From the NCBI GenBank assembly GCA_017553625.1, contig JAFZKP010000028.1:1-64000 (forward strand): a stretch of DNA of 64,000 nt, in the 5' to 3' direction. Positions 42,541 to 50,887 of this stretch are shown here, in pieces. Numbering within the stretch: the first letter of the stretch is position 1; each line of letters opens with the position of its first letter. The notes under the pieces were generated by a model. It did not search any database, was not told where the DNA came from, and saw nothing but the letters and a program-made list of their open reading frames with translations. Made by a program: the position numbers and the translations under genes. The stretch comes from Bacteroidales bacterium. GTDB taxonomy: Bacteria; Bacteroidota; Bacteroidia; Bacteroidales; F082.

Positions 42541-43629
42541 CTAATTTCTAACTTTATAAGAAATCATCACATCAATCGCCCCTACTCCAAACCTCGAAAT
42601 CGATGCCATTCTGTTTGATGTATTGTCGTAATTTTTCAACTCCTCAATAATCGCATTCTTCAAAACACCATTGCCCACACCATGAATAAATGTCACCTTT
42701 GAGTAGTCGTTTTCTATTGCGCTGTCAAGCATCTTCTTGAAATAATTAATCTGGACCCTGAAAATGTCGTTGCTCGACATTCCAAGAATGTTGTCGACCA
42801 ACTCCCCGATGTGCAAATCAACAATCGCCTCCCCTGGCTCGGTCTGATGCTTGTCAATAGCCGCGGCTTTTTTCACGATGTCTTTGTTTTCTTTCGGCTG
42901 CATCACCCCTTCCTTCATGAGCTTGGTGTAATCAGTGTCAGAACCTTTTAACGCTATCACGCTCGAAAGACAAATCATCAGCGCCTTCTCGCCAAGCAAT
43001 CCCGACTCGACAAAGCTGCCGTCTTTGAAAAACCTGCTGGTTCTCAATGAGAAAGGCGCATGCAATGGATGATATACAAAGTCGATGTCATCCTGGCAAA
43101 GCACGACCTGTATCACACCCTCGCACCAATGCGCGATGTCATCGCGAGATATCGCCTCAACCACCACTTTCGAATACGGTGCAATGCTTCCATAGTCAAT
43201 ATTTGCGTATTTTTCCTCTTCCTTAAGATTAAAACTGTACAAAGCATCGGCAGGAGTGTTGTTAACCAATGCTACGTCAATCAGCCCTGTCAACAGCCAC
43301 TGCTGGTCGTGCGGTATGAACGCGAGGTAGATGCCTTCTTCTTCAGAATTACGTGCGAAACGTCGCAGTTCACTTCTTCTTGCCTCATTCTTCGTCTCTT
43401 CCTCTATAATCTGTTGATTCTTAATCTCTTTCTGGACGTTATCAACCATCTGCTGCTGTCTTGTCGGCTGCGTCCTGAAATCCAGAACCAAGTCGCTCAT
43501 CAGAACCGGAATATTGAAACCGTCTTCAATCTCCACTTCCGCCATCCTGGTGTCAATAATCTTTTTAATAACGCCACCACCCTTGTCATTCAAGAAGTTA
43601 ACTCTATCTCCAACTTTAAAACTTTCCAT
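42541..43629 (-). CDS. DUF2027 / Smr-domain protein
   Basis: A 362-aa cytoplasmic protein. An N-terminal KOW/Tudor-like segment (VGDRVNFLNDKGGGVIKK) is followed by the DUF2027 body (about 80-260). The C-terminal Smr domain has IVDLHIGEL near 280 and VTFIHGVGNGVLK near 320. Smr domains of MutS2 relatives are often nucleases; the LDLH and HGxGxG motifs are intact. The ATG at 43629 is the start. The frame also reads on through the upstream inverted repeat, which would add CHSERSEES-type residues, but the promoter box at 43649-43656 lies between them. Confidence 0.88.
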   Translation of the reverse strand: MESFKVGDRVNFLNDKGGGVIKKIIDTRMAEVEIEDGFNIPVLMSDLVLDFRTQPTRQQQMVDNVQKEIKNQQIIEEETKNEARRSELRRFARNSEEEGIYLAFIPHDQQWLLTGLIDVALVNNTPADALYSFNLKEEEKYANIDYGSIAPYSKVVVEAISRDDIAHWCEGVIQVVLCQDDIDFVYHPLHAPFSLRTSRFFKDGSFVESGLLGEKALMICLSSVIALKGSDTDYTKLMKEGVMQPKENKDIVKKAAAIDKHQTEPGEAIVDLHIGELVDNILGMSSNDIFRVQINYFKKMLDSAIENDYSKVTFIHGVGNGVLKNAIIEELKNYDNTSNRMASISRFGVGAIDVMISYKVRN

Positions 43630-43648
43630 ATTACTGCTTTTTAAAATG

Positions 43649-43656
43649 CAAATATA
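43649..43656 (-). promoter_or_regulatory. -7 box for DUF2027-Smr gene
   Basis: The reverse strand reads TATATTTGCATT, about 20 nt upstream of the ATG. Confidence 0.6.
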
Positions 43657-43667
43657 CAAAATATTAT

Positions 43668-43734
43668 GAGATTCCTCACTTCTTTCGGAATGACAACCAC
43701 AAATAATTGTCATTCCGAGCGCAGCGAGGAAACT
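43668..43734. repeat. Inverted-repeat element of the HSERSEES type
   Basis: GAGATTCCTCACTTCTTTCG-GAATGACAA and its partner TTGTCATTCCGAGCGCAGCG-AGGAAACTC face each other with a short spacer. Such MITE-like elements, which translate to HSERSEES in one frame, are widespread in gut bacterial genomes (recollection). It abuts octamer array 3. Confidence 0.75.
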
Positions 43735-43736
43735 CA

Positions 43737-43782
43737 TTAACTGATTAACTGACTAACTGATTAACTGACTAACTGACTAACT
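43737..43782. repeat. YAACTGAY octamer array 3
   Basis: About six TAACTGAC/TAACTGAT units directly after the inverted-repeat element and 10 nt before the promoter of the radical SAM gene. Confidence 0.85.
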
Positions 43783-43792
43783 AAAAAAATCG

Positions 43793-43800
43793 TATATTTG
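43793..43800 (+). promoter_or_regulatory. -7 box for TIGR01212 radical SAM gene
   Basis: TATATTTG, 27 nt upstream of the ATG at 43828. Confidence 0.6.
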
Positions 43801-43827
43801 CAATCTGTAAACTTGTAACATAACAAC

Positions 43828-44775
43828 ATGTTCCCTTGGGGTGATAACCGTCGTTTCAACAGCTACTCCTCGTACTTCCAGCGCGAGTTTGGCAGCCGCG
43901 TGCAGAAAATCAGCATCGACGCTGGTTTCTCTTGCCCCAATCGTGACGGCACAATAAGCACTGGAGGATGCACATTCTGCCGCAACGACGCATTCAACCC
44001 TTCTTACTGCAGCCCCGAGAAAAGCGTACGCCAGCAAATAGAGGAAGGCATTGAATTCCATCAACGCCGTTATCGTCGCGCAAAATCGTACCTCGCCTAT
44101 TTTCAGGCCTTCAGCAACACACACAAGCCCGTCGACGAACTTGAGAAACTATATCGCGAAGCCCTCTCCGTCCCAGGCATAATAGGCTTAGTGATAGGCA
44201 CCCGCCCCGACTGCATTAACGAGGAAATTTTGGAGATGCTGAAAAACATTTCATCTCCCAAAGGCAAGACATGTCTTGTCCTAATCGAACTTGGAGTGGA
44301 GTCAGTTTACGACCAAACTCTCCTTCATATCAACCGCGGACACGATTTCGCATGCGCCAAATCCGCCATCGAGCTCGTTCACTCCTACGGTTTCCATTGC
44401 GGCGGACACTTCATCTTCGGACTCCCTGGTGAGACCCGCGAAATGATGCTCAACGCCGCCGATATAATTTCAGATTTGCCACTTACCACCGTGAAATTTC
44501 ATCAGCTGCAGATTTTCAAAGACACGAAAATGGCTGACGAATATCTCGCCAATCCATCAGATTTCCATCTGTTTACACTTGAGGATTACATTGAATTCGT
44601 CATCGACTTCATTGAGCGCCTCAATCCAAACATCGTTATCGAGCGTTTCGCCGGTGAGGTGCCACCTCGTTACCTCGTCTCCAAACCCTGGCTCAACCTC
44701 CGCTACGATCAAGTTCTAACCCTAATCGAAAAACGCCTTGAAGAACGCAACACCTATCAAGGAAAAAAGTTTTAG
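43828..44775 (+). CDS. TIGR01212 family radical SAM protein (YhcC-like)
   Basis: A 315-aa iron-sulfur enzyme. The 4Fe-4S cluster Cys are Cys36, Cys48 and Cys51 in the family-specific long-spaced motif CPNRDGTISTGGCTFC, which replaces the usual CxxxCxxC. A radical SAM TIM barrel follows, with IGTRPDCI near 115, ELGVESV near 150 and HFIFGLPGET near 192. The reaction is unknown, though the family resembles tRNA-modifying Elp3-type enzymes. The SPOUT methyltransferase gene starts 2 nt after it. Confidence 0.92.
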   Translation: MFPWGDNRRFNSYSSYFQREFGSRVQKISIDAGFSCPNRDGTISTGGCTFCRNDAFNPSYCSPEKSVRQQIEEGIEFHQRRYRRAKSYLAYFQAFSNTHKPVDELEKLYREALSVPGIIGLVIGTRPDCINEEILEMLKNISSPKGKTCLVLIELGVESVYDQTLLHINRGHDFACAKSAIELVHSYGFHCGGHFIFGLPGETREMMLNAADIISDLPLTTVKFHQLQIFKDTKMADEYLANPSDFHLFTLEDYIEFVIDFIERLNPNIVIERFAGEVPPRYLVSKPWLNLRYDQVLTLIEKRLEERNTYQGKKF

Positions 44776-44777
44776 AA

Positions 44778-45305
44778 ATGTACATCAAATCCAACGATCT
44801 ATTCTCCACCTCGCACCCCGAATCTCTTTACGATTCCATTCCCCGCCCTATCGTCCTCGCCGATAACCTGCTAACACCCGACAACATGGGCTCCATGATA
44901 CGTCTCGCCGACAATATCGGGGCTTCCGAGATGATATTCCTCGGCACTGAGCCAACCCACAGCATCGGAAGAGTGCGTAAATGCGCCGCCTCAAGCAAAG
45001 ACAACATAAATTGGTTCTTCACCGAAGAGACCGACCTTCACAAAATCATCCCTGCAAACAAAAAAATCGTCGCAATCGAGACCGCGACCGATGCGACAAA
45101 CATCTATGAAACCGCGCTTCCTGCCGATGTCGCCTTCATCGTCGGCAACGAGAGCCATGGCATCCGTGAGGAAATACTAAACCAATGCGACCTGACAGTC
45201 TACATCCCTATCCCCGGCCCCACCCGCTCCCTCAACGTCTCCCACGCCGCCTCCGTCGCCCTCTTTGAATGGTATCGCCAACACTCCCTCCAACTGACTA
45301 ACTGA
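44778..45305 (+). CDS. SPOUT (TrmH family) RNA 2'-O-methyltransferase
   Basis: A 175-aa SpoU/TrmH-type enzyme with the three family motifs: LADNLLTPDNMGSMIRLADN near residue 27, FIVGNESHGIREEI near 115, and IPIPGPTRSLNVSHAASVAL near 143. The latter two form the knotted SAM site. The RNA target (tRNA or rRNA) cannot be told. It shares a transcript with the radical SAM gene. Its last residues, QLTN plus TGA, are encoded by octamer-repeat DNA. Confidence 0.9.
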   Translation: MYIKSNDLFSTSHPESLYDSIPRPIVLADNLLTPDNMGSMIRLADNIGASEMIFLGTEPTHSIGRVRKCAASSKDNINWFFTEETDLHKIIPANKKIVAIETATDATNIYETALPADVAFIVGNESHGIREEILNQCDLTVYIPIPGPTRSLNVSHAASVALFEWYRQHSLQLTN

Positions 45306-45375
45306 TCAACTGACTAACTGACTAACTGATCAACTGACCAACTGATCAACTGACTAACTGATCAACTGACTAACT
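45291..45375. repeat. YAACTGAY octamer array 4
   Basis: About ten units of CAACTGAC, TAACTGAT and CAACTGAT that begin inside the methyltransferase gene, encode its last four residues and its stop, and run up to a terminator hairpin. Confidence 0.9.
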
Positions 45376-45376
45376 A

Positions 45377-45412
45377 AAAAGAAAGGATGCCTCATCAGCA
45401 TCCTTTCTTTTT
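45377..45412. terminator. Bidirectional terminator between convergent genes
   Basis: AAAGAAAGGATGC, loop CTCATCA, GCATCCTTTCTTT then TTTT; an A-run precedes and a T-run follows, so it works for both the methyltransferase and the leftward sorting-domain gene. Confidence 0.85.
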
Positions 45413-45439
45413 TCTGCTCGTTACTAATTCTCAATATTC

Positions 45440-47203
45440 TTACTTCACAACAACGCGCTGTACTGTTGAGTTGTTAGCGCTGTCGATGATGTTGAAGTAG
45501 TACACACCTGCGCCGAAGCTGCTCATGTCAACTGTTGTGTTGTTGACAACGTTGATGAGCTGGCCAGCTGCGCTGTAGATAGCGATAGCACTGATGTTCT
45601 CGCCTTCAACTGTAATCATACCTGATGTTGGGTTAGGATATACCTTGAATGCGTTTTCTGCGTTATCTGCAATGCCATCATAATCTGCCACAAGTGTCAC
45701 AGGAATCTGAACCTCTGGAAGATCCTCATCGTTTGTCATGATGTAGAGTGTTGAGTTGTATGTGCCAGCCTCAAGACCGATTGTGCTCAATGAGAGGACA
45801 ACTGTCTGTGTTGCGCCACCGGCGACTGAACCTTCAATATCGCTGAGTGATGCCCATGAACCTGAAACAAGTTCACCCTGGCATTCCACTGTGATCAACC
45901 ATGCGCCACCGAAGCTACCTTCTGAATAGCAGTGATCGAATGTACCGCCCTGTGTGCTGAGCCAGTTACCATCAGCTTCCTCACCGTATTCACCACCGTC
46001 CATTGTCAATGGATATTCACCGGCGTTCTGTGTCAATGCGACTGTTGCCCACATTGTCTGACCTGTCATATAGACATCGTTGTCAAATGCTGCCTCAATC
46101 CATGTGCCTAATGATGATGATGTGACAACTTTTTCAGCGAGTTTTTCACCTGGCTGGTTGTTGAAGCCCTGGCCATAGACACGGAATGTGTAGGTGTTGT
46201 CTGCTGAAGCGTATGATGAACTGGTCTGGAATTTCACTTTTGAAATCTTCATACCCATTGCTGATGCAGCGTATGCTGAACCTGGAAGACGGATAGCCAT
46301 CTCACGTGCGTATGGTCCGCCTGATGAACCGATACCGCTTGATTCCTGACCATCATGATATGCAAGTGTTGCTGTCTGTGAACCTGCACCACCTTCTTCA
46401 AAGTCAACCCATGCAATCCAGTCACCCATTGCTGTACCGCTGTTTGCAATGTTGATGTCAACTGTTGTGATGTCATCTTCACCAACTGTCTCTGAAATAG
46501 CTTCTGGTTCAATTGTCAAATTCGGAGCTGAAACACTGCCGACCAAAGTCAATTTCACATTGTCAACATAATAGTCTGACACTGCTGCACTTGTTGGAGG
46601 GAAGAAGTCAATAGCGTCAAGTTTGCGTGAACCTGCACCGCCGTCTGTCTTCAAGCTGAACTGCCATGTGCAAATCTCTGTTCCATTTACATAGAATGTC
46701 GCAACGTCGTTGTCAAGGTCAACATCATACTTAACAGGGAACCATGTGTCAAATGGGAATGTGAAACTGTAGTCATTACCACCAGCAGTAATCTTTGTGC
46801 CGTTTGTTGAGTGGTTGTAGTAAATTTCTGTTGCCCACTGGCTACCTGAACCATTGAAAATGTGGAGCATGTTATTGTATGCATCCTTTCCAGTAGGAAC
46901 ATACATGTCAAACTCAACTTCATAATGGCTTGATTCCATACCACCAAGGAGAAGAACCTGGTCATTGTCGAATGTGAAGTGAGCGCATTTTGTGCCACCC
47001 AATTCTGCTACGACACCGTCCTCTGCTCCGCCTGGTGCATTTGACCATGTTGTCCAGAAATCATTACCAGCTGCCTGTGATTCAACAGCAAGCTTGTTGC
47101 CGACTGTGTAGGCCTGAATGTCATCATCGATGAGCACTGTCTGTGCGAAAACATTACCTGCTAAGAAGGCAATCATCGCGAAAAGTAAAGATAATTTCTT
47201 CAT
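45440..47203 (-). CDS. Secreted protein with lectin-like domain and type IX sorting domain
   Basis: A 587-aa exported protein. The signal peptide is residues 1-20 (GNVFAQ). Residues about 22-215 form a beta-sandwich of concanavalin-A/LamG style (FWTTWSNAPGG start, YEVEFDMYVPTGK, VDNVKL end). The middle (about 220-490) holds a Gly/Ser-rich beta region. Residues about 440-510 resemble the IPVTL closing part of choice-of-anchor domains. The C-terminal FKVYPNPTSGMITVEG...GVYYFNI is a type A sorting domain. Codon use is strikingly uniform, which suggests high expression. A TATATTTG box is at 47262-47269. Confidence 0.88.
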   Translation of the reverse strand: MKKLSLLFAMIAFLAGNVFAQTVLIDDDIQAYTVGNKLAVESQAAGNDFWTTWSNAPGGAEDGVVAELGGTKCAHFTFDNDQVLLLGGMESSHYEVEFDMYVPTGKDAYNNMLHIFNGSGSQWATEIYYNHSTNGTKITAGGNDYSFTFPFDTWFPVKYDVDLDNDVATFYVNGTEICTWQFSLKTDGGAGSRKLDAIDFFPPTSAAVSDYYVDNVKLTLVGSVSAPNLTIEPEAISETVGEDDITTVDINIANSGTAMGDWIAWVDFEEGGAGSQTATLAYHDGQESSGIGSSGGPYAREMAIRLPGSAYAASAMGMKISKVKFQTSSSYASADNTYTFRVYGQGFNNQPGEKLAEKVVTSSSLGTWIEAAFDNDVYMTGQTMWATVALTQNAGEYPLTMDGGEYGEEADGNWLSTQGGTFDHCYSEGSFGGAWLITVECQGELVSGSWASLSDIEGSVAGGATQTVVLSLSTIGLEAGTYNSTLYIMTNDEDLPEVQIPVTLVADYDGIADNAENAFKVYPNPTSGMITVEGENISAIAIYSAAGQLINVVNNTTVDMSSFGAGVYYFNIIDSANNSTVQRVVVK

Positions 47204-47261
47204 GTTGATTTAATTTTAGTTAAACAATAATTTTCCTAATTTGTTATTCATTTTGAACTTG

Positions 47262-47269
47262 CAAATATA
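47262..47269 (-). promoter_or_regulatory. -7 box for sorting-domain lectin-like gene
   Basis: The reverse strand reads TATATTTGCAAG, about 58 nt before the ATG at 47203. Confidence 0.6.
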
Positions 47270-47308
47270 ACAAGTTTTTTGATATTGCGCTAACTTTTTT
47301 AATTTTTT

Positions 47309-47986
47309 TTACTTCAGATAAGCCAAAACCGTAACCTGACCGGTTATGTCATCGCCAATCTCCACTTGAATATCAGAATCTATCGGAAGGAAAAAGTCAA
47401 CTCTCGAGCCGAATTTTATCATGCCGAATTCTTTTCCGACCTCAGCCTTGTCTCCTTCTTTAATATTGCATACAATCCTCCTCGCCATCACTCCGGCAAC
47501 TTGTCTGAACAGCACTTCCCTGCCCTTTTCATCCCTGACAGCCACCGAGTTGCGCTCATTCAGCTCCGACGACTTCGGGTTTATCGCAAACAGTTTCTTC
47601 CCCGGATGATACTTCACATAACTCACAACACCATCCATCGGAAACCAGTTCACATGCACGTCATAAGCCGACATAAACACAGAGACTTGAATCCTTTTGT
47701 CGTGGAAATACTCTTTTTCCTCAACTTCCTCAATCGCCACAATCTCACCGTCAGCCGAAGACACCACAGCATTCTCCTCATGCGTAATCTTCCGCTTCGT
47801 CGGAACCCTGAAAAACGTTATCGACCACAAAAATATCACCACACCTATTATAATTAGACCCGCAAGAATTGTCCAATGCGTGGTCTCCAAAATAGCGTTA
47901 AGCAACATGACAACACCTACGGTTATCAACACCAACACCGTAAACACCGTCGCAATAACACCATATCCTTTCTTATGAATATACAT
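47309..47986 (-). CDS. psd: Phosphatidylserine decarboxylase family protein
   Basis: Makes phosphatidylethanolamine from phosphatidylserine with a pyruvoyl cofactor. The 225-aa protein is the short bacterial form. It has N-terminal hydrophobic spans (about residues 8-60), the FMSAYDVHVNWFP motif near 105, and the self-cleavage site KFGSRVDFF with the Gly-Ser bond near residue 193-194. Cleavage would give a small alpha chain carrying the pyruvoyl group. It follows cdsA by 6 nt in the same operon, so two steps of phospholipid synthesis are encoded together. Confidence 0.93.
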   Translation of the reverse strand: MYIHKKGYGVIATVFTVLVLITVGVVMLLNAILETTHWTILAGLIIIGVVIFLWSITFFRVPTKRKITHEENAVVSSADGEIVAIEEVEEKEYFHDKRIQVSVFMSAYDVHVNWFPMDGVVSYVKYHPGKKLFAINPKSSELNERNSVAVRDEKGREVLFRQVAGVMARRIVCNIKEGDKAEVGKEFGMIKFGSRVDFFLPIDSDIQVEIGDDITGQVTVLAYLK

Positions 47987-47992
47987 AGTTTT

Positions 47993-48775
47993 TTATAATA
48001 ACATCAAATAACAATAAACCGCCGGCACCGCCAAAAACGTGGCGTCAAATCTGTCTAAAATGCCACCGTGACCAGGAATCACATTGCCCGAGTCCTTCAC
48101 TCCCGCCTGCCGTTTCATCATCGACTCGCAGAGGTCGCCCAGACTGCCGAAAACCACAACAACTACAGCTAATCCTATCATTTCCCATGTACTCCAGAAA
48201 TTTAGCCAATAATGATTAACCAAATAAGCAGTAACAACAGTCATCACTAAACCTCCCAGACTGCCTTCAATAGTTTTTTTAGGCGAAATTCTTTCAAAAA
48301 GCTTATGTTTTCCTATTGCCATTCCCGTCAGATAAGCGAAAATATCGTTTATCCAAATCAAGCAGAAAATTATGATTAAATAATATTCATCAAATATATT
48401 CATCATCAAGCTGCACGGCAAAGCCACAAAAAACATCGCAGTCCAGCAACTTACAGCAATTTTCTCAAATGAATATTTTTTCGAAAACAAAGCTATTAAT
48501 AACGGTATAAGCATAAGTGAAATCTGAGCAAATAGCGTACTTTGATAAGTATGGAAATAAACGCTCAACACAAAAAACAATGTAGCTACAATTACCGTTA
48601 TGATCTTCAACCCGCGATTGTTTTCTTTTGCAATCAGTCTGCTAACTTCCTGAGAACCAATGAATACAGTCACGAGCATCACAGCAAAAAACGCCCAGAA
48701 ATCCAAAAGGATGCTTCCAATCACCACGATTACAAACAAACTCCCGAACACCGTTCTTTTTGCCAATTCACTCAT
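47993..48775 (-). CDS. cdsA: Phosphatidate cytidylyltransferase
   Basis: Converts phosphatidic acid and CTP to CDP-diacylglycerol at the inner membrane. The 260-aa protein has about seven hydrophobic helices and the C-terminal signature MKRQAGVKDSGNVIPGHGG followed by ILDRFD, which includes the metal-binding acidic residues. The ATG at 48775 lies about 22 nt after a TATATTTG box at 48797-48804. It leads the cdsA-psd operon. Confidence 0.95.
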   Translation of the reverse strand: MSELAKRTVFGSLFVIVVIGSILLDFWAFFAVMLVTVFIGSQEVSRLIAKENNRGLKIITVIVATLFFVLSVYFHTYQSTLFAQISLMLIPLLIALFSKKYSFEKIAVSCWTAMFFVALPCSLMMNIFDEYYLIIIFCLIWINDIFAYLTGMAIGKHKLFERISPKKTIEGSLGGLVMTVVTAYLVNHYWLNFWSTWEMIGLAVVVVVFGSLGDLCESMMKRQAGVKDSGNVIPGHGGILDRFDATFLAVPAVYCYLMLL

Positions 48776-48796
48776 TTTTCACATCATTTTAACCCG

Positions 48797-48804
48797 CAAA
48801 TATA
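48797..48804 (-). promoter_or_regulatory. -7 box for cdsA-psd operon
   Basis: The reverse strand reads TATATTTGCGGG, just upstream of the cdsA start. Confidence 0.6.
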
Positions 48805-48850
48805 CAAACTTTTATTCAATCAACAAAATTCCAATCATTTTTTTAACCCC

Positions 48851-48904
48851 CAACTGATCAACTGACTAACTGATCAACTGACTAACTGATTAACTGACTA
48901 ACTA
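48851..48904. repeat. YAACTGAY octamer array 5
   Basis: About six and a half units of CAACTGAT/TAACTGAC read on the plus strand. It overlaps the 3' end of the minus-strand mazG gene and supplies its TAG stop and the final Ser codon. Confidence 0.88.
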
Positions 48905-49677
48905 ATACAACCTTCTTTCGCCTCATTCCAAAGTTCATCCATCTCCCCTAACGTCATATCCGCTACGCTCTTCCCCTTTTCTCTTGCTTTCTCCTCAATA
49001 TACGTGAAACGCTTTTTAAACTTGGCATTGGCATGCTCCAACGCTGTGTCGGCATTCACTTTTATAAATCTTGAATAGTTTACGAGTGCAAACAGCAAAT
49101 CGCCGAACTCCTCGTCAAGACGTTCTATGCTGCCGTTGTTTTTCACCTCATCCTGCAGCTCGTTCATCTCTTCAAGCACCTTGTCCCAGCAGTCTTCCTT
49201 GTTTTCCCAGTCAAACCCCACTCCCGAAGCCTTGTCCGTCATGCGATAAGCCTTTAAAAGAGGCGGCAAACCTGCCGGAACACCACCCAAAACGCTCTTG
49301 TTGCCTTCTTTCTTTATCTTGATTTTCTCCCAGTTTTCCAGAACTTCCTCCGCCGACTCCACCTTCACGTCGCCGTAAATATGCGGATGACGCACTATCA
49401 GCTTGTCGCAAATGCTGTTTATCACATCAGAAATGTCAAACAAACCCCTCTCATCGGCAATCCTCGCATAAAAAACAATGTGCATTATCAAATCGCCAAG
49501 CTCCTTCTTAACATCCTGATAATCAGACGCCAAAATCGCCTCGCTCAACTCGTATGTCTCCTCTATCGTCAGATGACGCAAACTCTCAATGGTCTGCTTC
49601 TTGTCCCACGGACATCCTTTCCTGAGGTCGTCCATGATGTCCAAAAGCCTCTTAAAAGCCTCTAATCTCTTATCCAT
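48898..49677 (-). CDS. mazG: Nucleoside triphosphate pyrophosphohydrolase MazG
   Basis: Hydrolyses NTPs and dNTPs to monophosphates and pyrophosphate; it cleans aberrant nucleotides and can lower ppGpp. The 259-aa protein has two MazG domains. The first contains GCPWDKKQT near 20, EETYE near 38 and the metal-binding ELGDLIMHI near 60. The second is around 145-215, with ELQDEV and EEFGDLLFALVN. A -7 box TATATTTG lies at 49692-49699, 15 nt upstream, giving a short leader. The C-terminal Ser and stop are within octamer array 5. Confidence 0.95.
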   Translation of the reverse strand: MDKRLEAFKRLLDIMDDLRKGCPWDKKQTIESLRHLTIEETYELSEAILASDYQDVKKELGDLIMHIVFYARIADERGLFDISDVINSICDKLIVRHPHIYGDVKVESAEEVLENWEKIKIKKEGNKSVLGGVPAGLPPLLKAYRMTDKASGVGFDWENKEDCWDKVLEEMNELQDEVKNNGSIERLDEEFGDLLFALVNYSRFIKVNADTALEHANAKFKKRFTYIEEKAREKGKSVADMTLGEMDELWNEAKEGCIS

Positions 49678-49691
49678 ATCAAAAATTTTTG

Positions 49692-49699
49692 CAAATATA
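49692..49699 (-). promoter_or_regulatory. -7 box for mazG
   Basis: The reverse strand reads TATATTTGCAAA, 15 nt before the ATG at 49677. Confidence 0.6.
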
Positions 49700-49710
49700 C
49701 AAATTATTTT

Positions 49711-49735
49711 GTCATTCCCAGCTTGTCGAGGAATC
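49711..49735. repeat. Decayed half of an HSERSEES-type element
   Basis: GTCATTCCCAGCTTGTCGAG-GAATCC resembles the right arm of the element at 43668-43734 and lies between the divergent mazG and deacylase promoters. Confidence 0.5.
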
Positions 49736-49743
49736 CTTTTTTG

Positions 49744-49751
49744 TATTTTTG
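49744..49751 (+). promoter_or_regulatory. -7 box next to GTG start of deacylase gene
   Basis: TATTTTTG ends 4 nt before the GTG at 49756, so transcription would begin at about the start codon. An ATG at 49754 leads straight into TGA and cannot be the start. Confidence 0.5.
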
Positions 49752-49755
49752 CAAT

Positions 49756-50886
49756 GTGAAAAAGGGGTTAAGTCATACGATTTTATTATCGTCATTTTTG
49801 TTGATAATCAACATATTATCAGCAAAAACAAATGACACTATCATTGATAAAAACCTTCAAATCGAGTTCCGCGCGAGCTACGGCTTCATTCTTTGCCATC
49901 ATCCTGAGATGAAATATTTCCAATCGCATTTCCCGCTTTACGAATTGAGCATCCAACAGGTCACAACCGGCAGGAAATCATGGCAGTCAAAGTCGAATTA
50001 CCCTGCCGTCGGAGTCAGCTTTTTATACAGCGGAATCGGTGAAATGCCTGAAATTGGAAGGGCTTTCGCAATAGTTCCGCACATAAATTTCAACTGCCTG
50101 AAAAGTGCAAGACATCAGATAAATTTTAATCTTGGAATAGGTATCGGATACGTCACGCAAAAACACGACATCAAAGAAAACCCGAAAAACACATTTATCG
50201 GCTCGAATGTCAACGCCACTATCAATCTTTCAGCAGACTACAGCTATATGATTACCAACCGTTTAGGTCTCTCGGCTTTCATTGGATTCACACATTATTC
50301 AAACGGCTCGACCAGATCGCCAAACAACGGCATCAATATGGCGCATGCCGGCCTGGGAGCGAAATATTTTCTTCAGGAGCCAAAGCCAAGAATTTCAAAG
50401 AAATCGTCTGACAATCAACAATATAAAAGTTGGATAAAAGACAATTTCTCATTCAATTACGCTTTATTAGTTTCCAAAAAAGACATCAAACAGTTTATCG
50501 GATATAATAATAACTGGGCTGTTTACAACATTCAATTCAACGCCTTGAAACGCCTCACCGAAATGAGCAAATTCGGCGTCGGCTTTGACCTTGTCTACGA
50601 CAATACCGACAAAGAGATTTTACGCCTTGATGGTGTCGAATTCACTGATATTGAGATACTTAAACCAGGCATTAATGCTGCTTACGAGATTTCTTTTGGC
50701 AACACGTCATTCAACATAAATTTCGGATGCCATCTGGCGGGAAAAGAGCTCTGCGAAGGCCGCATATATCAGAAATTAGGCGCGATGCAGAATATATGGA
50801 AAGGTTTGTTTGCCACCGTTCAGCTCACCACACACTTTGGTTGGGCTGATTATATTGGATTTGGAATCGGATACAGAAATAATTGA
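49756..50886 (+). CDS. PagL-like acyloxyacyl hydrolase (lipid A deacylase family)
   Basis: A 376-aa outer-membrane beta-barrel candidate, exported through an N-terminal signal (about 1-22, LLSSFLLIINILSA). The PagL motif is present as GFTHYSNGSTRSPNNGINMA near residue 180, with the catalytic His and Ser in HYSN. Known PagL enzymes remove the 3-O-acyl chain from lipid A; substrate in this organism is not shown. The protein is longer than PagL (about 180 aa), with a second barrel-like half after 230. I choose the GTG at 49756 because of the signal peptide and the promoter box just before it. Confidence 0.8.
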   Translation: MKKGLSHTILLSSFLLIINILSAKTNDTIIDKNLQIEFRASYGFILCHHPEMKYFQSHFPLYELSIQQVTTGRKSWQSKSNYPAVGVSFLYSGIGEMPEIGRAFAIVPHINFNCLKSARHQINFNLGIGIGYVTQKHDIKENPKNTFIGSNVNATINLSADYSYMITNRLGLSAFIGFTHYSNGSTRSPNNGINMAHAGLGAKYFLQEPKPRISKKSSDNQQYKSWIKDNFSFNYALLVSKKDIKQFIGYNNNWAVYNIQFNALKRLTEMSKFGVGFDLVYDNTDKEILRLDGVEFTDIEILKPGINAAYEISFGNTSFNINFGCHLAGKELCEGRIYQKLGAMQNIWKGLFATVQLTTHFGWADYIGFGIGYRNN

Positions 50887-50887
50887 A

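Noticed and set aside
43630..43737. N-terminal extension of the DUF2027-Smr protein
   Set aside because: It reads through an inverted-repeat element (HSERSEES) and over the promoter box.
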